A stretch of 64,000 nucleotides of DNA, taken from assembly GCA_020056225.1 (NCBI GenBank), contig JAGVIE010000059.1:1-64000 (forward strand). Reading direction: 5' to 3'. Shown here piece by piece: positions 44,262 to 51,912 of the stretch (position 1 is the stretch's first letter; every line of letters begins with the position of its first letter). A program made the translations under genes and the position numbers. A model generated the notes under the pieces. The model worked only from the letters and a program-made list of their open reading frames with translations. It ran no database searches and was not told where the DNA came from. The stretch comes from Bacteroidota bacterium. GTDB taxonomy: Bacteria; Bacteroidota; Ignavibacteria; UBA10030; SZUA-254.

Positions 44262-46136
44262 CTATCTGAGCAAGAGAAGTTTTTTTGTCGCAACAAATGG
44301 ACCAGCTTGTAGGCGATAGAGGTAGACTCCACTCGCAAGATTTATATTTCGCAAAGCGATCTTGTGTTCGCCTACGGTCTGCAGTTCGTCTACTAAGATC
44401 TTTATTTGCTCTCCGGCCAAACTGTACAACTTAAGATGGACATGAACTGTGTGAGCGAGAGAATATGTGATAGTGGTAGAGGGATTGAATGGGTTTGGAT
44501 AATTCTGTTTTAGATCGAATATTTTAGGGAGTGCCGAGCCGTCATCAACATTGGTTATTACAGTTGAAAACTCCCATCGTTCCGACCAGTCACTTGTTCC
44601 ACCTGAATTCTTAGCTCTTACTCGCCAATAATGTCGGATATTATTTGATAGGGAACTCACAATGCGAGTTGTGTCAAGGAGAGTCGAATCATTTATCACG
44701 ATACCAGTAACAAAATTTGAGTCGGTGGATAATTGCAGGTGATAGTTCGTTGCACCGAAAGCCGCACGCCAAGTTAAAACCAAAGTTGTTGGCTGATCTA
44801 TTGTATCCATTGCTGGCGAAACAAGAAGAGGTATGGCAGGCGGGTTTAGCAACGTAATGAATTCGATGTCATTTCCCAATGTTGTCCCGATGCTATTTGA
44901 CGCTACCAACCTGTAGTGATAAGCAGTCTGAGAATTCAAGCTGTCAAGCAATGCGTTTACTGATTGTGTTGAATTGTTTGAATCAATAGCTTGAGTTGCT
45001 GTGTGTGTATCGTAAGACATTGTAGCACCGTATTCGAAATGGTAAGTCCCACTATTAGCCCCAGAGTAAATTGTCCCATTCATTAATGCCGCTGACTGAG
45101 AAATTTGAGTGGCACTTGATGTTATTATCACAGGGCTTGTTGTGGACTTGGAACTTAAGTGAGTATTTGTGCCGTCGCCCACTAGTGCATGCCCTGTATA
45201 GTTAAAGGCAATGGCGTTTATCGAACTGCTGACTAATCCGCTTTCTTCCCGAAACCAGTTGAGTCCATTGTTAGTTGATCTGAAAAGTCCATAGTCAGTG
45301 TAAGCTGATCCGATTGTGCCAGCAAAAAGATGTGCATTGAGATTGCTAACGAGTTGATTTACCTCTCGACCAAGCTGACTCACACCCTCTGCAGACCAGT
45401 TTGCACCATTATCACTCGACCGAAAGACATAATTGTCTGTGCCAGCAAAAAGATAGCCGGTGGAGCTGTTTGCAAGAGAAAGTATTCTACCTGTATTCAA
45501 ACCATTTCCGATTTTTGCCCAACTACCACCATTGTCATTTGAACGATATAGCCCGTGGCTGTAAGTACCTGCAAGTAAGGTAGTATCTGAAATTATTAAA
45601 AAGCAAATCACTTCTCCACTGGTCAACGTTGAATCATTGACTTGCAGCCATGTTGCACCGTTATCAGTGGAACGGAAGACTCCGACATTGGTTTCTGGAC
45701 TCACTGTAAGAACAGACGCAAACAAGTAGCCATTTTGCTTGATAGCCAGAGTCAAAAACCTTTTGCCTTGCAGTGATCCAGTGCTAATTTGTGTCCATGA
45801 ACTCCCATTGTTTGTAGAGCGGAATGCTCCGCCAAGTGTGCCCGCAAAAATATGTCCGCTTGAATTAATCACTAAAGAATGAGTCCATTGAACATTTGAT
45901 GAAGACCCAGTTGCTAACCAATTGTATCCATTATCTGTTGAGTGAAATACGCCACCTCCCCATGTTCCTGCGAAGAGATCGTGGTTCGATGAATTTAGGG
46001 CGAATGTTTGTACCGACACGCTGTAAAGACCATTGACTTCCTGCCAATAATTGGTTTGGGCGTAGACAATGTTGAGGGCGCTTAAGAAAGATAGTAATGC
46101 CGTAGCTGCAAATAGATACTTGATAGAATGGATCAT
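44262..46136 (-). CDS. Secreted BNR/propeller, Fn3 and T9SS-domain protein
   Basis: A 624-residue exported protein. After the signal peptide come about seven sialidase-like repeats (FRSTDNGxxW, AGTxxxxGLYRS) to residue 330, then two fibronectin-III-like domains (HYRLVASNSIGT; HYWRVRAKNSGGTSDWSE) and a sorting domain (QNYPNPFNPSTTITYSLA, LYSLAGEQIKILVD). A surface or released binding protein of unknown ligand. Confidence 0.85.
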   Translation of the reverse strand: MIHSIKYLFAATALLSFLSALNIVYAQTNYWQEVNGLYSVSVQTFALNSSNHDLFAGTWGGGVFHSTDNGYNWLATGSSSNVQWTHSLVINSSGHIFAGTLGGAFRSTNNGSSWTQISTGSLQGKRFLTLAIKQNGYLFASVLTVSPETNVGVFRSTDNGATWLQVNDSTLTSGEVICFLIISDTTLLAGTYSHGLYRSNDNGGSWAKIGNGLNTGRILSLANSSTGYLFAGTDNYVFRSSDNGANWSAEGVSQLGREVNQLVSNLNAHLFAGTIGSAYTDYGLFRSTNNGLNWFREESGLVSSSINAIAFNYTGHALVGDGTNTHLSSKSTTSPVIITSSATQISQSAALMNGTIYSGANSGTYHFEYGATMSYDTHTATQAIDSNNSTQSVNALLDSLNSQTAYHYRLVASNSIGTTLGNDIEFITLLNPPAIPLLVSPAMDTIDQPTTLVLTWRAAFGATNYHLQLSTDSNFVTGIVINDSTLLDTTRIVSSLSNNIRHYWRVRAKNSGGTSDWSERWEFSTVITNVDDGSALPKIFDLKQNYPNPFNPSTTITYSLAHTVHVHLKLYSLAGEQIKILVDELQTVGEHKIALRNINLASGVYLYRLQAGPFVATKKLLLLR

Positions 46137-46193
46137 ATTATATTCACTTCCTTTCTTGGTGCCGTGCGCCTAATGTTTAGTTTCTAGTTTCGC

Positions 46194-46568
46194 TCATCGA
46201 GTTTTTCTCGGATGTGTTTGAGGTGGGAGTGAGAGGGGAATGACAAATTTAACACGATTCTCTCGTTCGTCAGAGTTCTTTGACTCCCGACGCCCACCAA
46301 TACCAACTGCGCCGAGTACAACACCGATTCCCGATTGTGAGCCTTTACCTTTGGTTACAGTCAATGCGACATCGAACTCAACTGGCAAGACTGCCGAATC
46401 CCAACCGAATGGTTCGTTGGTAATGCCAATCCACGAAGGATTGTCTTTCTTAATCAACTTCATTCGTGGACTAACTGATGCACCCATTGATCTGACATTT
46501 ATTTGTGCAGAGCATACACCCTGCACTATTTCAATCAGCGTTTGGGATACAAAGTCTTTCAGTTCCAT
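46194..46568 (-). CDS. Hypothetical beta-rich protein
   Basis: A 124-residue protein starting MELKDFVSQTLIEIVQGV and with VEFDVALTVTKGKGSQSG and NRVKFVIPLSLP. The pattern of a short helix and then paired beta strands recurs in small uncharacterised proteins found in bacterial conflict-type loci (trypco2-like), but I cannot assign a named family safely. A GGAG-type site (AAGGAGAACTGAAAA) precedes the start. Confidence 0.6.
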   Translation of the reverse strand: MELKDFVSQTLIEIVQGVCSAQINVRSMGASVSPRMKLIKKDNPSWIGITNEPFGWDSAVLPVEFDVALTVTKGKGSQSGIGVVLGAVGIGGRRESKNSDERENRVKFVIPLSLPPQTHPRKTR

Positions 46569-46604
46569 TTTTCAGTTCTCCTTTGTAGGCATTAAAAATA
46601 CCTG

Positions 46605-46651
46605 GCGCAACATCCCGCAGCCGCTCATGAGCGCGCGAGCGAATGTTGCGC
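46605..46651. repeat. attC-like hairpin with perfect 9-bp outer stem
   Basis: GCGCAACAT (46605-46613) pairs perfectly with ATGTTGCGC (46643-46651) around a GC-rich centre that includes the 17-mer shared with 43446-43462. The outer boxes GCGCAAC and GTTGCGC are each one mismatch from the integron R''/R' consensus. Lies between two accessory genes. Confidence 0.5.
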
Positions 46652-46674
46652 ATCATCTGTAAAAACACAATATT

Positions 46675-46740
46675 GCTTCACTACACGAAACTTCACTATG
46701 CGAAACGCTTCGTGAAGTATAGCGTTCCGTGAAGTGAAGC
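46675..46740. repeat. 66-bp imperfect palindrome of CACTTCACGAAG type
   Basis: Ends GCTTCACT and AGTGAAGC match perfectly; the interior mixes GAAACTTCACTATGCG with TGAAGTATAGCGTTC in inverted order. It folds into one long hairpin. Looks like an intergenic mobile palindrome; no gene in 46652-46868. Confidence 0.55.
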
Positions 46741-46868
46741 ATCTTTATTGTTCTTCTTCTTAGCTTATTTAAGCAATTTCTGTGTTTCACCTGGTATTTT
46801 ATATTCGTCTTTACTTTTTAGGAAATTGGATAAACTCAGTTCATTTTATCTTGTCAGAATTTCATGGT

Positions 46869-46948
46869 ATGCCCATATGCGCTCTATCCCTAAATATCCT
46901 CAGGATTGCTTCGCCGTAGTATAGCAAAAATCGTAGAAGATGTCAAGC
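46869..46948 (+). repeat. Dispersed about 80-bp repeat, copy 2
   Basis: Second copy of the element at 26579-26657, same orientation, ending TAGAAGATGTCAAGC in both. Confidence 0.65.
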
Positions 46949-46963
46949 GCAGTCGTACTAATG

Positions 46964-46999
46964 AAGTGGAGACTATTTCCCAAAGGGACTCCACTTTTT
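46964..46999 (+). terminator. Hairpin next to hicA 3' end
   Basis: AAGTGGAG (46964-46971) pairs with CTCCACTT (46989-46996) and is followed by TTTTTC on the plus strand. Since the neighbouring hicA is on the minus strand, it may serve mainly as a barrier to plus-strand reading. It resembles the terminator at 48431-48463. Confidence 0.5.
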
Positions 47000-47002
47000 C
47001 TT

Positions 47003-47227
47003 CTATTGAGATTCGAACTCTGTGCTTGTAATTTGAGATTGTCGAATGATAGACTTGAGAGTGCCAATGCGAACTTCTTTATGATCGGGAACGGGTACTG
47101 TTATCGTTGAGCCCATAATCTTCTTCTGCATTACTATGTGACTGCCTCGCTGACGAACGTTTTCGAAACCGTGCTTTAATAATATCTGACAGATTTCTCG
47201 ACCTGACAGAATACGAAGTTTACCCAA
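47003..47227 (-). CDS. hicA: HicA family mRNA interferase toxin
   Basis: A 74-residue double-stranded-RNA-binding-fold toxin with the catalytic His in RQRGSHIVM and the strand pattern ITVPVPDHKEVRIGTL. HicA cleaves mRNA when not bound by HicB. It overlaps hicB by eight bases; the antitoxin gene comes first. Confidence 0.92.
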   Translation of the reverse strand: MGKLRILSGREICQILLKHGFENVRQRGSHIVMQKKIMGSTITVPVPDHKEVRIGTLKSIIRQSQITSTEFESQ

Positions 47228-47447
47228 CCGCTACCTCCAGACGGGTGATGAATACCTCGTTGTGGAGACGCTCGTGGATTTCTTCTGGGGATGCAGTTTC
47301 AAAGAATAATTCAAGAGCTTCCTTAAGATTCAGACGCGCTTTTTCGACGGTATCCCCCTGACTGGCAATGTCAAGTTCGGGGCAAAGAGCAACATACTGA
47401 TCTCCCTCGCGTTCAATAATAGCAGTAAATGGCTGTAAATTACTCAT
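47220..47447 (-). CDS. hicB: HicB family antitoxin
   Basis: A 75-residue HicB with the partial RNase H-like fold FTAIIEREGDQYVALCPELD and ASQGDTVEKARLNLKEAL. It lacks the extra C-terminal DNA-binding domain, so is a short HicB. GGATTTCTT-complement AAGAAATCC region precedes the start as AGGATTTC. Pairs with the hicA downstream. Confidence 0.9.
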   Translation of the reverse strand: MSNLQPFTAIIEREGDQYVALCPELDIASQGDTVEKARLNLKEALELFFETASPEEIHERLHNEVFITRLEVAVG

Positions 47448-47527
47448 AAGAAATCCTTTCTCTATACGTTAACCATCCCTAATTTATTAAACTTTTCTCA
47501 CTGAAACAACAGCCGCCGCACAACGCG

Positions 47528-47653
47528 GCAGATGATGGAACGATCATGGCAATTGCACACAGGGAATTTGATGTTAAGGGTGTTCAGTTTCATCCCGAAT
47601 CCATCATGACCGCTTACGGGAAAAAGATTTTAAGTAACTGGTTGAATAATTAA
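47528..47653 (+). pseudogene. Orphan C-terminal fragment of pabA/trpG
   Basis: The plus-strand frame reads ADDGTIMAIAH, then GVQFHPESIMTAYGKKILSN and WLNN, stop at 47653. This matches the last 42 codons of the intact pabA (GIQFHPESIMTAPGKKIISN, WLKH) but with only roughly two-thirds DNA identity. It has no start and no catalytic Cys. The sequence before it is unrelated. Confidence 0.8.
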
Positions 47654-47764
47654 AATCCGTTACGGGGATAATACAGGTTATGGTTTCACTTTCTCTTTCG
47701 CCGAGGGTGTCACCTTGTGACAATATAGATACGTTTATGTTGAAGTGCGCCGCAAAAGCCATAC

Positions 47765-47793
47765 TTGATTATATCATAATTTAGTATTAATTT
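47765..47793 (+). promoter_or_regulatory. Possible promoter for Phd/ParE module
   Basis: TTGATT (47765-47770), 17 bp, TAATTT (47788-47793), about 27 bases before the antitoxin ATG, with TATAGGAG as ribosome site. Weaker than the other promoters. Confidence 0.45.
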
Positions 47794-47819
47794 GTTTATA
47801 AGAATTATAGGAGTTCACA

Positions 47820-48098
47820 ATGCCAATCATTAAATCTATATCGAGCCTGCGTAACCGCACTCGCGAAATTGCTACAATCTGCCATGATCAAAATGAACCA
47901 GTATATCTGACTACAAATGGTGAAGGCGATCTTGTTGTCATGAGCATCGATCATTATGAGAGGTTAAAAGCTCAGGTTGACCTATTTGAAAAACTCGGTG
48001 TTGCACAAGCTCAATCCGCGTCTGGAAAGAAGGGTATCACTCACAAACAGATGGTAGCCAAACTGCGGCAAAGAGTCCACCATGGGCGGACCCGCTAA
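47820..48098 (+). CDS. Phd/YefM family antitoxin
   Basis: A 92-residue antitoxin: SSLRNRTREIATICHDQNEP, VYLTTNGEGDLVVMS and IDHYERL are the Phd/YefM DNA-binding fold. The basic tail (LRQRVHHGRTR) neutralises the toxin. It overlaps the toxin gene by 17 bases. Confidence 0.9.
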   Translation: MPIIKSISSLRNRTREIATICHDQNEPVYLTTNGEGDLVVMSIDHYERLKAQVDLFEKLGVAQAQSASGKKGITHKQMVAKLRQRVHHGRTR

Positions 48099-48393
48099 GT
48101 ATACACTTAAATATCTTCCTGCTGCACAAGAAGACTTTCTATCCATTCTTGATTACATCGCTCAAGATAGCCCCAGTCGTGCATTGGTTTTTGTCGATAA
48201 GCTTGACGATCACATTGGACGTCTTGAACTGCACCCACACTTAGGACGTGTACCACGTCATCCAAAACTCCGCGAGTTCGGTTATCGAGTATTGAATGTT
48301 GAATCATATCTTGCGTTCTATATTATCCGTGGAAATCAAATAGAAATCCATCGTGTTGTCCATGGCTCCCGCAATTTAGATTGCCTCATCTAA
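48082..48393 (+). CDS. parE: ParE/RelE superfamily toxin
   Basis: A 103-residue type II toxin with the ParE pattern YTLKYLPAAQEDFLSILDYI, LGRVPRHPKLREFGYRVL and YLAFYIIRGNQIEIHRVVHG. ParE types poison gyrase, RelE types cut mRNA; the RVVHGSRN end is common to both, so target undecided. Translation is coupled to the antitoxin. Confidence 0.88.
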   Translation: MGGPAKYTLKYLPAAQEDFLSILDYIAQDSPSRALVFVDKLDDHIGRLELHPHLGRVPRHPKLREFGYRVLNVESYLAFYIIRGNQIEIHRVVHGSRNLDCLI

Positions 48394-48430
48394 CTTCACT
48401 AATGTGCGTTTTTGTAGCCAGAGCGAATTG

Positions 48431-48463
48431 GAGACCATTTTTAAAATGCCTCCACTTTTTGAT
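48431..48463 (+). terminator. Intrinsic terminator of Phd/ParE module
   Basis: GGAG...CATTTT pairs with AAAATG...CTCC (48431-48454) and is followed by ACTTTTT. It lies 38 bases after the toxin stop on the same strand. Confidence 0.7.
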
Positions 48464-48553
48464 TAAGGTAACTTCGATCCTTTTACCGCCCACCATGGAT
48501 AGATTTCCATCGATAAACGTCCGGATTTAACAACAGGGTCTTCAGATTTCAAT

Positions 48554-48991
48554 TTAGGGTTTCTCTTCTTTATTCGTGAACATCAATGTAATATATGAGC
48601 TGAATATTGTAGTCAGAAGTTGCAGGAATGGAGAAATAAAAATCATGAGTACCAGCCAACCGATGAAGCTGATTTTTGGATCGTATAATAAAAAAGGATG
48701 ACCGAAATTCTCGAAATCGGCGGAAGGATCGAATATCATTGGAACAACTCTTCCCCAGATTATACACATAAGAAGAAAGGTCACAAGAACTGTTGTCAGT
48801 GAATAGCGAAAGATTTTTTTCAATACAACTTGTTTGTCTTTGTGAGTTTGGATTAATCTTCGAGCAATGTACCAACCAACCACAAAACCAAAGATGATGC
48901 AAAAAATTGGAACACCCATCCCCATACCTGTGAATATAACGTCAAGGATGGCATAGAAGAGAAAAACAATTTTAATATTCCAATTAAACAT
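48554..48991 (-). CDS. Hypothetical four-helix membrane protein
   Basis: A 145-residue protein with four predicted membrane helices (about 5-45, 63-85, 112-140 in hydrophobic blocks), including GMGMGVPIFCIIFGFVVGWY. No family recognised. It ends in a lysine/glutamate tail. Located five bases after the thioredoxin-fusion gene, so probably co-transcribed. Confidence 0.65.
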   Translation of the reverse strand: MFNWNIKIVFLFYAILDVIFTGMGMGVPIFCIIFGFVVGWYIARRLIQTHKDKQVVLKKIFRYSLTTVLVTFLLMCIIWGRVVPMIFDPSADFENFGHPFLLYDPKISFIGWLVLMIFISPFLQLLTTIFSSYITLMFTNKEEKP

Positions 48992-48996
48992 ATAAT

Positions 48997-49944
48997 TTAT
49001 TTAAGCGGTGACCACTTCTTGAGAAACTCGAACACTTTTTCGCGGCTATGCCCTTTCCCCGATTCAAGATCGCCTGTATCCTGTGAGTAGATAAGCTTAC
49101 CGTCTTTATCTAATACAAACAAGTGCGGATAACCTTTGATCTCAGGATATCGGGACAGAACTTTCTCGTTCTCGTTTTCCTTACTAAAGTTAACTTTCAC
49201 GACAACATAATTCTTGTGCATAAATTCATCGAGGTCTTGATTTGCAGTGAAAAGAGAATCGAGCCGACGGCACCATACACACCAGTTGCCCCCGACGTCG
49301 AGGATAATTCTTCTATTACTTTTTGTTGCCTCAATAATCGCATCGCTGATATCTTTGGCGGCATCGCGCTTCGGATCGAATATTTCAACGGCGGCGTACT
49401 CAGTTTGCTCAGGATTGTCAGTTAGAACGCATCGGGTTCGTCTTGCAAATCCTTCGAGGTATGTTGAGAAGGTTTCAGGTTTTCCGGGCGGCGCAATCTC
49501 GAAAGTGATTCTGACGGTTTCGTTCTCCACTTTTGTATACATCAGACGAAATCTCGGCGTAGAGGGGGACAAATCGCTAAGGAATATAACGGCATTCGAG
49601 TCCTGCGAGAATTCAACAGTATAATTGATCGTATGTCCTTCATTATCGAAATAGATTGCCCTTGTTGTGTTACCGGTTTGATAAATTGTCATGAGGTCAT
49701 CGTGCGAAAATGCCGGGCGGTTTTTAGCGGCGGGATACACAGTATGATTTTTTCTCGTAAGAATTGTGTAATCAAGATCGGGCGCGAATGAAAATGTTCC
49801 GGTTCCCTGTCCGGGATCGCCACCGCCTTCTCCTTTCCATTCACCCATCAGGAAGTTCCATGCATCCCAATTTGGAGCTTTACCTGATGGCTGTGCGAAT
49901 AAAATAGTGTTTAGAAATATTAGAAGAAAAAATACTTTACGCAT
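48997..49944 (-). CDS. Secreted lipocalin-like/thioredoxin fusion
   Basis: A 315-residue exported protein. N-terminal signal peptide, a lipocalin-like or DUF1579-type beta domain (about 22-165; MGEWKGEGGGDPGQGTG, then an EGFARRT end), and a C-terminal thioredoxin domain with active-site CVWC in GGNWCVWCRRLD. It likely works in the periplasm as a thiol reductase/oxidase. ATG 49944 is preferred because the ATGGAG at the earlier start is its ribosome site. The fusion is unusual. Confidence 0.75.
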   Translation of the reverse strand: MRKVFFLLIFLNTILFAQPSGKAPNWDAWNFLMGEWKGEGGGDPGQGTGTFSFAPDLDYTILTRKNHTVYPAAKNRPAFSHDDLMTIYQTGNTTRAIYFDNEGHTINYTVEFSQDSNAVIFLSDLSPSTPRFRLMYTKVENETVRITFEIAPPGKPETFSTYLEGFARRTRCVLTDNPEQTEYAAVEIFDPKRDAAKDISDAIIEATKSNRRIILDVGGNWCVWCRRLDSLFTANQDLDEFMHKNYVVVKVNFSKENENEKVLSRYPEIKGYPHLFVLDKDGKLIYSQDTGDLESGKGHSREKVFEFLKKWSPLK

Positions 49945-50011
49945 AATATGAATCTCCATTTAATCCTATGAAAATACAATTGTAGTTATGGAAGGTAAGT
50001 AATTGATATTA

Positions 50012-51595
50012 TTATTTCAAATAAATCTCGATTGTATTTCCCTCTTGCTTCGATTCGAACATCGCTCCTGAAAGAATGAATTCATCAGTCTCCAGTTTGT
50101 TCGAGGTGCTCAAATCAAATTTTGTAAGTGGAGTTGACACCGCAAAGGCAATCATCTTTGCCTCTCGGTCAATTAAAAGTGGAATGATTTGTTTAGTCTT
50201 AAGCTCTACACCTTCTTTGAAGGTGATTACCATCGGTATCATATCATAGATGGCAGACCGCTTGCTGATTTGTGTGACTCCAAAAGGTGTAAAGCCATAT
50301 ATGATTTTATCCACGAATCCGCCGTACTTGATTTTCACAAGCGTGCGGTCGGTTTGAAGAATCGATGCCAACTTTTCTTGAATCTTTTTCTTTCCCTCTT
50401 GCTCAAACTCAAGCTTAGTTGTATATGCTTCATCGTATTTATATTCCGACTTTGCAAGCTCCAGATACCTGTTGAGTTCGGATGGCGACAAGTCAACAGC
50501 TTTTTTCAGCAGATTAGTCAAATATACATTGTTATCGAAAATATTTTCTTTCCAGTTTGACTTTATATCGTCTAATAATAATGCCTGACAGGCACCAAGA
50601 TCGTACAGCTTGAAACGCAGTGGACCCGAACCGAACTTGTTACCGAATCGATCATCATTTACGGCAACGATATTCACCATATTTTTCATTCGATTCTGAA
50701 AAACAGGCCGGAGTATTCCACTATAACCTTTAAAGCCGTTGCAATAAGACATCTCTTTTATCGGTTCTATCGATTCGCCAAGCTTAAGAAATTTATACTC
50801 AACATATTTTGCTAATCCTTCGGTGTACTCGTTCAGGTTTTCATACTCAACCCAACTGCTATCAAGTCGAGATTGCCGATAACTTCGCACTGAAACAAAT
50901 TTCTTTATCTTCTCTTTTTTGAGTTTAGTATCTTGTGTAAGAAGCGCATCGTACAATATGTTTCCTTCCACAACGTATAGAGCATTGTTAACCGGATCGA
51001 GTACCGGGTATTGAGAAACAACCATTTCGTTTGCACTTTTATCCGGTGCCATATTATTTTGATACACATGAAATGATTCATGGAGTATCATCGTGAGCAG
51101 ATCGTAAGGTGATGGGATGAAATTCCAATCGTCAAGCCACTTGGATGCAAAATCTTTTGGACGATTGAGTATATCGCGGAGTTGATTTCTCATGCTGGAA
51201 TACGGGTCGGCAACGATTAAAACTTGAATGCCTTCAATTTCATGTGAAGTGTTTTGGTCGTCTATCGAAAATAAAGTTGTATCATTGCGTACATAAATTG
51301 TGTCATTACCGAGGGGATTGAACCCAGTGTAGCGTGTATAACCTTTTGGTTGATGTGGATAGTTGATAAGGATTTCTTCTACGTTCGGTCTATAGAAGAG
51401 AACTGGAATCTTTTGGAACTCCCAGCCGGGGAAGATTTCCTTTCCCAAATTACTCATGATGCTACGGCATTCCTTAAGAGAGACTAAAAGTAGAGGGTCG
51501 ATTCTGAGTTCCGACGATGATTGTGCAAAGACGAGACTTAAGTTATTCAGCAAAAAGATTGTAAATGCAAGAAGTAACATGCGGGTTTTATTCAT
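50012..51595 (-). CDS. Secreted protein with HExxH metallopeptidase motif
   Basis: A 527-residue exported protein of unknown family. Signal peptide (LLLAFTIFLLNNLSLVFAQ), then a zinc-peptidase motif HESFH (172-176) inside MILHESFHVYQN, with candidate third-ligand Glu residues in VVEGNIL (about 210) and EYTEGLAKYVEYKF (about 257). The region 365-430 is charged and helical. Could be an M-family gluzincin-like peptidase, or an inactive relative. Confidence 0.65.
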   Translation of the reverse strand: MNKTRMLLLAFTIFLLNNLSLVFAQSSSELRIDPLLLVSLKECRSIMSNLGKEIFPGWEFQKIPVLFYRPNVEEILINYPHQPKGYTRYTGFNPLGNDTIYVRNDTTLFSIDDQNTSHEIEGIQVLIVADPYSSMRNQLRDILNRPKDFASKWLDDWNFIPSPYDLLTMILHESFHVYQNNMAPDKSANEMVVSQYPVLDPVNNALYVVEGNILYDALLTQDTKLKKEKIKKFVSVRSYRQSRLDSSWVEYENLNEYTEGLAKYVEYKFLKLGESIEPIKEMSYCNGFKGYSGILRPVFQNRMKNMVNIVAVNDDRFGNKFGSGPLRFKLYDLGACQALLLDDIKSNWKENIFDNNVYLTNLLKKAVDLSPSELNRYLELAKSEYKYDEAYTTKLEFEQEGKKKIQEKLASILQTDRTLVKIKYGGFVDKIIYGFTPFGVTQISKRSAIYDMIPMVITFKEGVELKTKQIIPLLIDREAKMIAFAVSTPLTKFDLSTSNKLETDEFILSGAMFESKQEGNTIEIYLK

Positions 51596-51678
51596 TTGAG
51601 TTGTTCCTCAAGTTATTATTGACGGTGGGTTGTTCAGATTAGACAAACGAAGTGGTTCTATTGTTGACGAGCTTTGGA

Positions 51679-51912
51679 TTATTTTTCCGTTTTTGGCTTG
51701 GATGTGAAGAAACCAATGATTGAATATACGATCCAGATTAAAAAGAGGTTGAAAACAAAATTCATCAGTGTATCGCTGACGGAGTGCGACCCATTGTCGA
51801 TTTCGATGAAATTATACACCGCATAGAGGAGGACACTAATAAAAATTATCCATCCAATAACAGAGGCGGGGAGGAAGGTAAAACCTTTGCGTGTGAACCA
51901 GAAGGATTTCAT
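51679..51912 (-). CDS. Small two-helix membrane protein
   Basis: A 77-residue protein from ATG 51912 (MKSFWFTRKGFTFLP) with helices IGWIIFISVLLYAVYNFI and LMNFVFNLFLIWIVYSIIGF, then a lysine tail. The start overlaps the stop of the upstream gene as ATGA, supporting this start over a longer one. FTRKGFxFLPxSxxGW is a pattern seen in small uncharacterised membrane proteins. Confidence 0.65.
   Translation of the reverse strand: MKSFWFTRKGFTFLPASVIGWIIFISVLLYAVYNFIEIDNGSHSVSDTLMNFVFNLFLIWIVYSIIGFFTSKPKTEK

Noticed and set aside
46240-46662. 140-codon plus-strand frame
   Set aside because: Antisense to the better supported 124-residue minus-strand gene and runs into the hairpin.
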